Below are positions 42,001 through 52,306 of a DNA stretch of 64,000 nucleotides, one piece after another. The translations under genes and the position numbers were made by a program. Under the pieces are notes generated by a model. That model ran no database searches. It was not told where the DNA came from and was given only the letters and a program-made list of their open reading frames with translations. Each line of letters begins with the position of its first letter. Within the stretch, counting starts at the first letter, position 1. Origin of the DNA: Anaspis maculata (taxonomy: Eukaryota > Arthropoda > Insecta > Coleoptera > Scraptiidae); NCBI GenBank assembly GCA_949128115.1, contig OX421964.1, positions 2,170,001 to 2,234,000 on the forward strand, written 5' to 3'.

Positions 42001-42865
42001 GGCGAAAACAGGTTTAAAGCCCCCACAAAGGCCAGCCATATCCAATCCCTTCCAAACGGGCAAAAGAGAACCATAGCCCAAAAAGAGCGTTAGCCTTTGA
42101 AAAGAGGCTCCACAAAAAGGGGGCCACCGCACACACCGGCCCACAAATCTTAGATTGCATTCGTGGTCGAAGTCACTCTTCTCTTTGCAGTGTCTAGAAG
42201 CCGGGCCTAACCCTAACATAACCTCTTACACTAACATAAATGTTGGATCTGATGTAACCACAAAATGAACTTTGAGCCGCGAAAGCCAGCCAGAATTAAA
42301 TGTCGGTCAAGGTGTAGAGTCAGGTGTTCGTCGGAGGGTTGGGGTGTTGGGACGTCTGAAATAATTAGGGGAAAGTCACCTCTTCGGTAATAGGTTAGAT
42401 CTTTTAGGTAATTTAGCCTGCGATGTGAAGGTAGGACTAGGTATAGGAGCGAGCCATTATTTAAACATTTTGAATTGTACATAGAAGTCAATAGATTGAT
42501 GTTACGTTAAAATTTTATATTGTGTCTTATTGCGTTCAAACTTGTAGTCAGACCTGTCTCAACAATCTCGAGAACTCTATAATCGAACAACAAGAAGAGA
42601 GGCACAACGGGATGTCGTCCTGATACTAGATGATCATCGGCCAAGCGGTTCCAAAAGCGGGAAAAGTGATTTAATTCAAATAAGTTGAATTAAAGTCCAG
42701 TATAATGGGTTGCCTACCCATTCAGGGGTACAAGACGATAGCTGGGGTCGTTTCACAGTATTTCCGTTATTATGCGTTTGCGTTTTTGTTTATCAAGAAA
42801 AGTTCCCTTATTTTTCAATTTTCTATCTCCCTGTGAGTTTTGTAACACTTATTCCGGAACACCTG
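39020..42865. repeat. Palindromic foldback element split by TG...CA copy 2
   Basis: It starts CAGCGTGTCCCGGAATGAGT and ends CTTATTCCGGAACACCTG, TA-flanked. The left arm and right arm meet near 39620; TTTTGCATAACTTTTGAACC (39230) pairs with its inverse near 39965. The TG...CA element sits in the right arm. The left arm has a 60-bp tandem duplication (39044-39103 and 39104-39163) with one difference, absent from the right arm. Confidence 0.85.
40015..42755 (+). mobile_element. TG...CA element, copy 2
   Basis: Same ends as copy 1, with a different 4-bp duplication, CAGT (40011-40014 and 42756-42759), showing independent insertion. It lacks the hAT and about 172 bp found in copy 1 (34552-34724), and has about 47 bp more tandem repeat. 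The TATA box is altered to TATGAAG (about 40250). 2741 bp in the same orientation as copy 1. No ORF of significance. Confidence 0.82.
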
Positions 42866-43189
42866 TATACATTTTGTACATAGAACAAAAAACAAAATAA
42901 AGCCTCCTACTGTACTTTTTCTTCTTTATAGTAATTTTTCACTTATCTCACTTATTCATTTCTGGAGTATATTTATATTCCATTAATATCAAGTGTAGAA
43001 GCTATAAATAATTGAAATTAAAAAAGTAACCGATTAGGTATTGCCTAGTTGCTTGTTACACTGTTGGGATTTTCGACAGGACTGGAGATACAGTCCAGGC
43101 ATTAACTCTGCAATTACGACAGAGGTCTTATTTCTCGCAGACTATCATATTTAATGATGATACCAGACGGGAACCGCTTTCGCTTGCAG

Positions 43190-43550
43190 GAGGCGGCACG
43201 CGGTGAACTTCAAAGGGAAATATTCAAAATTGATTTCGGTCGATACTATTCATGATATTTGAATTTTAAAAAAAGGTCAATATACAATATTCACCACAGA
43301 ATAAAATGACTACCTTGGATTTTGAAAAACTTATTTGAAAATTTGAGAAAATCGAATTATTTTTTCCGAAAAACACAAAAATTGAAATTTTTGACTACAG
43401 CATCAAATAATAATATATTCTAAAAATAATAACGTTTCAATTTTCAAAATCGGTCTATCGAGTGAATTTTGAGAATGTTAATAGTTTCCGCGCCATCTCG
43501 CGTCTCAGAAACACATTATTTTATCGTCCCCTTTAGCCTTAAGCATTAAG
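43190..43550 (-). repeat. Right arm of the old 10.5-kb inverted repeat pair
   Basis: Inverse of 32975-33440: TCCCCTTTAGCCTTAAG at 43528, AAAATGACTACCTTGG near 43303 and TTTGACTACAGCATCAAA near 43398. Divergent. Confidence 0.55.
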
Positions 43551-44029
43551 ATTTGTCCTATTACCTATTATAGTCGTCGTGAGTCACCCTGTAATCCCTG
43601 TATTCTTATGATGGGGCACTAAATCCATCAAGATCTTTCGAGATGAACGGAAAAAGTCCAAATATTGTCACTCTGTTTACGTTTCCTAATCTTATCAAAA
43701 CCAAGCGCAAATATTTGCAAAAGCCTAAAGATATATTATATTTTTATTATTAAACAGATATAAATTCATGCACTCTGTTCAAATTCAAAACATTTACTCA
43801 ATATGCACTTGTCAAACTACTCCAGGCCATTCAACAACCCGGCTTTTTCACGCTTCGATTGAACCGCCGCACCTGCAAAAACCCAATACAAAAAAAAATC
43901 TTATCAGATAACAACACGCCGCCGACAATCTTGGATAATTCGACATTCCAGGCGCTGGTTACGAAATTCCATTCACTCATAATCGCGCCAAATTCCCCAA
44001 ATAAACGTTCACCCGCTCCTACGATACGG

Positions 44030-44140
44030 CTTTTCGAAAAAAAGGGCCCGAATTCTTTCCAGTCCGGCCGTCGTCGCACCGTGCGGCCGCCTCGACGAAA
44101 CAGCCGAATTTTGACGCTCCGACTGACAGTAGCGACCAAG
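44030..44140 (+). promoter_or_regulatory. CpG-rich promoter-proximal region
   Basis: A GC- and CpG-rich stretch (CCGGCCGTCGTCGCACCGTG, GCGGCCGCCTCGACG) directly precedes an ATG with a good context, in an otherwise AT-rich area. This resembles the start region of a broadly expressed gene. No TATA box. Confidence 0.5.
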
Positions 44141-44245
44141 ATGGCGATACCGCGAGTGCTGTGTCGTGTTCGGCTCCTAATCAACAACGACTTTTCAGTG
44201 ATTTCCAAGTACCCGGCGTTAGCGAACAGTGTTTCCATCAATAAA
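44141..44245 (+). CDS. Putative first coding exon, mitochondrial-presequence-like
   Basis: The ATG (CCAAGATGGCG) opens exactly 35 codons ending AAA|GTGAGT, a strong donor. The peptide begins MAIPRVLCRVRLL and continues with SVISKYPALANSVSINK; it is basic, almost free of acidic residues and could form an amphipathic helix, like a mitochondrial import signal. The frame is also open upstream, so the exact start rests on context. I do not recognise the gene, and no downstream exon was found. The intron would have to span the repeats to the right, possibly beyond the window. Confidence 0.5.
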
Positions 44246-45130
44246 GTGAGTACCAATTGAGCCATTTCCATCGAAATCCCCGTCGATTAACGCCTGTTCT
44301 TCCCGTTTTATCCCGGAAACCCGCGCGCGATTCCCGGGATGCATACACCTGTTTCCTGGACTCGCGTTGCACGGCGTGCGGTCGCGGTTAAACCCCTTTT
44401 TTTCCCTGTCGACCTTCCGTGTCATCTCAGGTGGATGCTGCATTTTTTACCGGCGAAATTGGGCCGCAGTTTTGTCACTTTTGGAGGTTAGGTTGGGTTA
44501 AACGTGACAGGTTGATTTGCATAGAGTGCTGGATTCCAGGTGATTCGAATTCTGTGTTTGTTTATCAGCGCGCCGTAACAATCGAACCTACCGGTTGCTT
44601 GATGAGCACAGGTAACTTTATGTAACGATTGCGACGTTTTTATTAAATAAAATGCGGGACGAACACTCTGTTGACATCACATATTTACGCTGTTATTGTT
44701 ATCTTTTCAGTAAAGGGGCAGGGGCAAATTTATCGTTCATTATGGTTGGATAGTAATTGATTAGAGAGAAAGACTTTTATGTGCGGTCATTAACTTTTAT
44801 ATGTTCTGTTTACTAAAGTCCGTCATGTCAAAATGAATTGGTTGGGTTTTCGGTTTTTTTTTTTCCGGATGGTTTGCGTATTGACCCTTTCCCTTTAGGT
44901 ACAACGCACCCAAATAATTGTTCATTCAAGCCAGGCTCTCGCGTTTGTATTTACCTGGAACTAGAATTAAATTATTGTGCTCGAGTTTCCTCGTTATTCG
45001 GATTTCGACTACGTTATCAGTAGTAAATAAATACACAAAAATTCGTTCAGTTTGAGGTAGGTTAAGGTTTATGACGTGAGAAATTCTCAACGAGAACATC
45101 TCATTGGTTCCTTCGTAAAAAAGCCACCTA
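44246..45130. other. Probable intron or flank with no further feature
   Basis: The first part (to about 44430) stays CpG-rich and then becomes AT-rich. No second exon could be supported. Confidence 0.35.
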
Positions 45131-46192
45131 ATCCAGGCCCTAGCAGTACTTCTGTAGGAAAAACGATGTAATCAAAATTTTCTTTTTGGAATCGTTAGAG
45201 GATCATCCCAGGACAAATAATCACTCGGGTGCTTTCGCGATTTCTGGTACATTTTCCAGCAATATCGCATCAAAGTTGGCGGCTGGTCAATTCTTCAGTT
45301 CGCTGATATTTCTTGGAGTTTTTGCGATTTTTTTCAAATAAAAGTACTAATCTACCCAAAAAACAATTCCGAATCTAATGGTGCTGTCAGATTTTGAGTA
45401 CTTACGTTATACCGGGTGAAAAAAAAATAAAACGAGTTTTATAATTTTTTTCCAACTTTTTAGTTTCTTGGCCGATTTTCACAAACTTTATGTCAAAAGC
45501 TCGCTGACTAAATCGTCTACTGAAATCAATTGTCAATATTGCCAAATTATCAAAAATCAAGATGGCGGCGGCGAACCCAAATAAAAATGTGTCGTATTTC
45601 GAGATTTTTTTTTTGATTTGTTAACTTTGTAACGAACGACACTGATGGTGGATTCTGGAAGATTCAGCTTTCTTCTGCAATTTGGGACTAGATTTACTTG
45701 ATTCGCACATTCCACTGTGAAAATATAGTGAATTAAAGGAAGGTCCATTTGTAATTTTTTCCAAATTCACAATAAATCAGCAGTTTAAAAACCTCCCGCG
45801 AATCTTTATTTCTGAAGCAATTTCTACACACTTGGTAGTGATCGTTAGCTGTGTGCATAAGCTACCAATACCGTGTTGGTGCATGGCCGAAGTTTCGAAA
45901 TTTTAGATGATAGATGACGTAAATGGTGGAGGTGCGCATGTCAAATATCGAATATTCTACTTTTTCTTCTCACATGTTCTGAACAAAATTTCTATAAATG
46001 GTTGGCTTAATGGTCAGCTGGATAAACACGCAACGAGAGTCAAATGTTGAAAGAGTCGAAATGTGAGATTTTCAAATAGACGACTCCACTTCTTTGGAGA
46101 AAATAAAACGGTTCTATCCGTTGGTCCAGGAATTTCAGCTGTATAAATCGGAAATAGCGAACAAAAATGAAAGCCAGCCGGATTTTTGTATA

Positions 46193-47731
46193 CAGGGTGG
46201 TCCATCCTAGCGTAATTATCCCATAGCGGTCTTACCCTTCAAGATAGAGGAAAAGATGTAAGGAAGAAGTTATATGGTTTGATAAGACCTATAACTTAAA
46301 ATTATTTTCAGCTATACAGCGTGTCCCATTTTGACGGGATCAACAAAACGTCAATTTTTTTAAATGGAACACCTATATTTTTTTGCATTTTCGGATTCAG
46401 CTTCTTCAACTGTCTTATGCCTGTATTTTTGTTTTTGAATTGTGTGGCAGTGCTACCAACTAAAAATTAAAAACTGAAAAAAATCGCATTTCCACAGTTA
46501 TCTTGAAAAAATCGTAGCGGCCTTGCTTTTTAAAACTTAGAGATGAAACTTGACATGATGATAGTCAAGTCACAGACCAATATAACAATGTCAAAAATTT
46601 GCGATTTCTTGATACAGGGCGTTCACAAAAAAAAATCAAACTTTATAATTTTCAAAGTCTCATAACTCATTTTCTTCAAATAGCATACCCCTAATTTTAT
46701 AACGTTATCTGATAGCTTTTTTTATCCTCTTTCATTTTTACTTGGGGTACTCTCCCCTCAACTTCATTTTTTTCGAGATTATCGGAAAATTTCACAAAAT
46801 TTGTGATTTTTTAATTTTTTTTCACCAATTGAGTTGGCCGTGATGAATGACAGACAAGCCAAATAGTACGCAACGCTCAATTAGTCAGTCTGAATATTGT
46901 CGAACAAGAGAAAATGGCTTCAACGCAGAAAAAAACAAATTGGGATCCTGGATATCGGGATCATTACCAGAATATCATATCAATCATTTTCTCTTGCGTA
47001 AAGTCATTTTTCTTTGTTCGACAATATTCAGACTGACTAACTGAGAGTTGCGTACTATTTGGCTTGTCTGTCATTCATCACGGCCAACTCAATTTGTGAA
47101 AAAAATAAAAAAAAATCACAAATTTTGTGAAAATTTCCGATTATCTCGAAAAAAATGAAGTTTAAGGGTAGGGTATCCCTAGTAAAAATGAAAGAGGATA
47201 AAAAAAGCCATCAGATGACGTTATAAAATTAGGGGCATGCTATTTGAAAAAAATGAGTTATGAGACTTTGAAAATTATGAAGTTGGATTTTTTTTTGTGA
47301 ACGCCCTGTATCAAGAAATCGCAATTTTTTGACATTGGGATATTGGTCTTTGACTTGACTATCACCATGTCAAGTTTCATCTCTTAGTTTTGAAAAGCAA
47401 GGCCGCTACGATTTTTTCAAGATAACTGTGGAAATGCGATTTTTTTCAGTTTTTAATTTTTAGTTGGTAGCACTGCCACACAATTGGAAAACAAAAATAC
47501 AGGCATAAGACAATTGAAAAAGCTAAATCCGAAAATGCAAAAAAATATAGGGTGTCCTATTTAAAAAAATTGACGTTTTGTTGATCCCGTCAAAATGGGA
47601 CACCCTGTATAGCTGAAAATAATTTTAGGTTATAGGTCTCATTAAACCATATAACTTCTTTCTTACATCTTCTTCTCTATCTTGAACGGTAAGACCGCTA
47701 TGGGATAATTACGCTAGAATGGACCACCCTG
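46193..47731. repeat. Family A palindromic element, copy A2
   Basis: Begins CAGGGTGGTCCATCC, ends GGACCACCCTG, TA at 46191-46192 and 47732-47733. The matching site in C copy 1 (GTATATAAGC at about 7352) is empty, which gives the insertion exactly: GTA-TA-TAAGC. Confidence 0.92.
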
Positions 47732-48119
47732 TATAAGCTCAGTTAAGCATGTAGTTTAACATAGTCAAAGTTCTCAAGAATCCGGTGTGAGCTTCGGCCG
47801 TTGTGGCCTCGAGAAGAACTTGAGGATCAGTTTTTCGCGTATATCTCGTGAACACTGGCACTTGGGAAGAACGTGCTTGGGAAAAAATTGTTGAAAATTT
47901 TATTGTCTATAAGAAAGGTCCTTACACGTTTCATCGTCAGTCCACTCTTTCTTCGTCAAAACACAAGAAAATTAAAATAATCCAGATGCTCGATGCTGAA
48001 GACTGTATGGACCTTGAGTTTTATGATGACGAAGTGCCACCTCATAGAAGTGTTGGTTGGTCCATTATTTCTTGATTGAAACTTGAAGCCATCAATACGA
48101 ACTATGCCGGCGGCATATA

Positions 48120-48659
48120 CAGGGTGAAATAAAAATAAAATGTTGAACATTTGTTCCTTAAGAACCAGAATAGGTGAAGACATGTAAATCGCCATAAATA
48201 ATTCTGATTTCATGGTCATGAAGTCGTCGTAAACTTGAATCAGATATCTTGAGCCGTTCTTGAAATATCTGCAAAAGACTGAAGTTGTTACCGAAAAAAA
48301 TAATTTTTTTGTCTACTCATCAGAAAAAAAATTGACTGTGATGTTTTTTCTTGAAGTAGTTGGCCTAGAAAGTGTTTTTCACTATTATTTTATTTTAAAT
48401 GTAATTTATCATTGTTTCGATTCAAAACACCAAGTGTCGATTCAATATCTGAAGAGTTACTGATAGACGGAAAACTAGTTTTTTTTCGTAACGACTTCAG
48501 TCGTCTGAAGATATGTCAGAAACGGCTCAACATATTTGATTCAAGTTTACGACGACTTCATGACCATGAAATTAGAAATATTTTTCGCGGTTTATATGTC
48601 TTCACCTATTTTTGTTCTTGAGGTACATTTCTTCAACTTCTTATTTTTATTTCACCCTG
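48120..48659. repeat. Family B palindromic element, copy B2
   Basis: Begins CAGGGTGAAATAAAAATAAA, ends TTTCACCCTG, TA-flanked (48118-48119, 48660-48661). Arms of about 180 bp with an asymmetric loop. It stands between GCCGGCGGCATA and TATGCCGCCGAC, which is the axis of family C. Confidence 0.9.
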
Positions 48660-50254
48660 TATATGCCGCCGACATAGTTGGTATTGATGGCAAATAGTTA
48701 CAGTCAAAACAGAATAGATCGAACAACACCTCTACCAAGTGGCACCCCGCCATCATAAAACTCAAGGTCCATACAGTCTTCAGCATCGAGCATCTGGATT
48801 ATATCAATTTTCTTGTGTTTTGACGAAGAAAGAGTGGACTGACGATGGAACGTGTAAGGACCTTCCTTATAGACAATAAAATTTTCAACAATCTCTTCCC
48901 AAGCACGTTCTTCCCAAGTGCCGTTGTTCACGAGATATACGCGAAAAACTGATCCTCAAGTTCTTCTCGAGGCCACAACGGCCGAAGCTCACACCGGATT
49001 CTTGAGAACTTTGACTATGTTAAACTACATGCTTAACTGAGCTTATATACAGAAATCCGGCTGGCTTTCATTTTTGTTCGCTATTTGCGATTTTAACAGC
49101 TAAAATTCCTGGACCAACGGATAGAACCGTTTTATTTTCTCCAAAGAAGTAATAAAGTCGTCTATTTGAAAATTTCACATTTCGACTCTTTCAACATTTG
49201 ACTCTCGTTGTGTGTTCATCCAGCTGACCATTAAGCTAACCATTTATAGAAATTTCGTTCAGAACATGTGAGAACAAAAAGTAGAATATTCGATATTTGA
49301 CACGCGCACCTCCACCATTTACGTCATCTATCATCTTAAATTTTGAAACCTCGGCCATGCACCAACACGGTATTTGTAGCCTATGCACACAGCTTACGAT
49401 CACTACCAAGTGGGTAGAAATTGCTTCAGAAATAAGGATTCGCGGGAGGTTTTTAAACTGCTGATTTATTGGGAATTTGGAAAAAAATACAAGTGGACCT
49501 TCCTTTAATTCACTATATTTTCACAGTGGAATGTGCGAATCAAGTAAATCTAGTCCCAAATTGCAGGAGAAAGCTGAATCTTCCAGAATCCACCATCAGT
49601 GTCGTTCTTTACGAAGTTTACAAATCAAAAACAAATTCTCGAAATACGACACATTTTTATTTGGGTTCGCCGCCACCATCTCTATTTTTGATAATTTGGC
49701 TATATTGACAATTGATTTCAGTAGACGATTTAGTCAGCGAGCTTTTGACATAAAGTTTGTGGAAATCGGCCAAGAAACTAAAAAGTTGAAAAAAATTTAT
49801 AAAACTCGTTTTATTTTTTTTTCACCCGGTATAACGTAAGTACTCAAAATCTGACAGCACAATTCGATCCGGAATTGTTTTTTGGGTAGAAAAGTACTTT
49901 TATTTGAGAAAAATCGCAAAAACTCCAAGAAATATCAGCGAACTGAAGAATTGACCAGCCGCCAACTTTGATGCGATATTGCTGGAAAATGTACCAGAAA
50001 TCGCGAAAGCACCCGAGTGATTATTTGTCCTGGGATGATCCTCTAACGATTCCAAAAAGAAAATTTTGATTACATCGTTTTTCCTACAGAAGTACTGCTA
50101 GGGACAGGACTAACCAGAAACCTTGTGAATATTTTTTAAAACAACAATTTTAAAGAATCATCGTTCCGTGTTTGATATTCATCGTAAAAACTGGATTTAC
50201 TTGGCCGTTTTTCGGTTTCTAAGCTACTTTTACGGTCTGAGCTGCAGGCCTATA

Positions 50255-50402
50255 CAGGGTGTCCCAGAATTACAAAACTCACAGGGAGATAGAAAAGTGA
50301 AAAATGAGGGGACTTTTGTCAATAAACATACCCTCCCAAACGTATAATAACGGAGATACAGGCCTTCAAAGTTGTTTTTTGAAAACAGTTTTTTTTTGCA
50401 TA
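50255..50402. repeat. Fragment of the 39020-type element
   Basis: CAGGGTGTCCCAGAATTACA through GGCCTTCAAAGTTGTTTTTT matches the start of the 39020 element. It is cut at its TTTTTGCATA by the Tc1 insertion and does not resume afterwards. Confidence 0.75.
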
Positions 50403-51960
50403 CAGTAGCGGACAAAATTAGAGCGACTTTCTTATAATTTATGAGTTTTGGTTTTTTCAATAAAAAGACGTGCTCAGGTCCAATGGAATAATCAGTCACC
50501 TTTAGATACACCATACTTTATTGATAAAATCCACAGAAGAGACGTCAGTTTATGAAAAAATGAATAAATACATTCTTGGTTTTTAAAATTGAGACAAAAT
50601 TAGAGCGACTTCCACAAAAAATGTGCCAAAAGCTAAATTTGAGATTCCACATTCAATATTCAGTCCGTTAACCATTATTGGCAATCACCTGCCTACATCT
50701 CCGAGGCTATGAGTCAATCAAATTGGCGATTGTTTCATCATCTATAGCCCTCCACGCATTTTGAAGCTCTTGTAGTAATTTATTTTTATTTTCGATATTT
50801 TTTGGCCGTAGACGCGTGTTGGCGATTTTCCAGAGATTCTCAATAGGGTTTAGGTCAGGAGATTGGGCTGGCCATTTCAAAACTTCGACTTTTTTGTTGA
50901 TAAACCACTGTTTGACTATACATTTGCGGTGTGTTTTAGATCATTGTCCTGCTTAAAAATGAACCATATACGGGCGTTTCCCATTCAGCATAAGGTAGCA
51001 TTTCATCCTCCAAGATGTTGAGGTACCCATATCGATCCATAATCCCCTCAATATGGTGAATCGGACCCATGCCAAAAGAGGAAAAGCAGCCCCAAACCAT
51101 AACACGACCCCCTCCATGCTTTACAGTGGTAGTGACGTACTTTGGATCAAGTCTCTTATTTCACGGTCTACGAACGTATCAAACTTCATCACTACCATGA
51201 ATATTAAGAATATTAAACTTTGATTCATCACTGAATAGTACTCGTTTCCAATCGTCTGCTGTCCAATTGAGATGGCGGGTAGCAAACAGCAATCTTGTAT
51301 CCCGATTCTTCCGCGAAAGCAGTGTTTTTTTGGCTGGTCTTCTTCCGTGGAGTCCAGATTCCACCAACCGACGTTGAATAGTTCTGAAAGTCACGTCAGC
51401 TCCATCCAGTTGATTCAAAATGGTGGCCGCTGAGCTTCGCGGATCTCCGTCCCTAATCCTCCTGATGAGTCTATCCATCATAGGGGTTGTTTTCCGGGGC
51501 CGACCTCCCTTCTTTAAGTTCACTATGCCCCTGCGATTTCGAAAATTTTTGATGGTCTTCGACACCACTTGTTTTGACACAATAAACTGGGTACTTATTG
51601 CTGATTGCGATCCGCCTGATCTGTATGCCTCAATAATTTTTGTTTTGAGGTCAATTGAATAATGAATACTGCGAGGCACCGTGTGATCTTGGAAAGGTTG
51701 AGAAACACTGATGGCGTTAATATTGTAGCGATATTGAAGTAGAAACTAAAAAGCCGTTCTAATTTTGTCCAATAATTTTTTTATGAAATTGAAAAAAAGT
51801 ACAGACAGAGCTCTTTACAATAACCACGATTGAAACAGCAGTTGGGATAAGCTCTTTCACGTATCCCAAAACTACTCAATAAATTATAATCTTGGATTTA
51901 TCACTTCAGTCCCAACTTGGCAAAAAAATTAAAAAGTCGCTCTTATTTTGTCCGCTACTC
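50403..51960 (-). mobile_element. Tc1-like DNA transposon, inactivated
   Basis: Terminal inverted repeats AGTAGCGGACAAAAT..AGAGCGACTTT are about 27 bp. TA stands on both sides (50401-50402, 51961-51962). The length of 1558 bp is normal for Tc1 elements. It holds one broken transposase gene on the - strand. Confidence 0.93.
50650..51679 (-). pseudogene. Tc1-like transposase, disrupted by stops and frameshifts
   Basis: From the ATG at 51679 the protein has the paired helix-turn-helix DNA-binding region with the GRP motif (GRPRKTT, about residues 60-66), a second HTH, and the first catalytic Asp in FSDESKF. The frame meets TGA after HGSDEV (51179) and a second TGA soon after. It then continues in frame through the GGGRVMVWG motif. 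The second catalytic Asp (DNDLKHT, near 50940) and the final Glu (SPDLNPIEN, near 50850) are in two other frames. Two stops and two frameshifts therefore leave a non-functional gene. The DD34E-type triad is still readable in pieces, placing it in the Tc1 family. In life such a protein cuts and pastes the element at TA sites. Confidence 0.92.
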
Positions 51961-51962
51961 TA

Positions 51963-52306
51963 GGTTCCGAGTTGTGCAGTATTCGGTACTTGGGTTAGTG
52001 GTCGTAGGTAAAAAAAAATCGGTTGTATCACCCCAAAACCTCCCCGACGAGTAACAAGGAACGGATGGAAATTTTATTATGAAATGATGTCCTTTCGGGT
52101 GGGAAGTAAAAGAAAAAGATTGAAGAATTAAGATATTTTCTCTAATAAGTAATAATCGAGTCTGGTCTCGATAAGCTAGGACGGTGGATTTTGAAGCGGA
52201 AAACTTTCTCGGAAAACTTGAAGAATTTCAAGAGAAATGGCCTGGAAATAGTCAAGAATCAATTGCCATTTGTTTAAAGAACTTTAGTTTAAATTTGTTC
52301 ACAATA
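51963..52306. other. No recognised feature
   Basis: AT-rich linker between the Tc1 relic and the next palindrome. Confidence 0.35.

Larger units (their letters stand above)
46119..49125. repeat. Family C palindromic element, copy 2
   Basis: Same family as 7281-10655 (AGCCAGCCGGATTTTTGTAT near 46172 and its inverse near 49050). Family A sits in its left arm and family B at its axis. The boundary with the surrounding layer is not marked by a clear target duplication. Confidence 0.8.
45412..49829. repeat. Second-layer palindromic element
   Basis: It begins CCGGGTGAAAAAAAAATAAA and ends TTTTTTTCACCCGG, with TA at 45410-45411 and 49830-49831. The arms 45412-46118 and 49126-49829 are reverse complements, with identical-sense words such as GATTCTGGAAGATTCAGC inverted. 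ORFs here (e.g. 45557-45748 and 49469-49708) are the same palindromic sequence read twice. Confidence 0.88.
45131..50110. repeat. Multi-layer palindrome of about 5 kb
   Basis: The outermost arms (about 45131-45411 and 49830-50110) share CTAGCAGTACTTCTGTAGG and GTTGGCGGCTGGTCAATTC with their inverses. Inside lies a second TA-flanked palindrome (45412-49829), inside that a family C copy, inside that family B at the axis and family A in the left arm. Removing the inner element leaves the perfect axis CTTACGTTATATAACGTAAG. Confidence 0.88.

Noticed and set aside
45557..45748. Conserved small protein seen twice (45557-45748 and 49469-49708)
   Set aside because: The two frames are the two arms of one palindrome, so their similarity is structural and not evidence of selection on a protein.
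51420..51662. 80-codon + strand frame in the Tc1 element
   Set aside because: It is antisense to the transposase N-terminal region.
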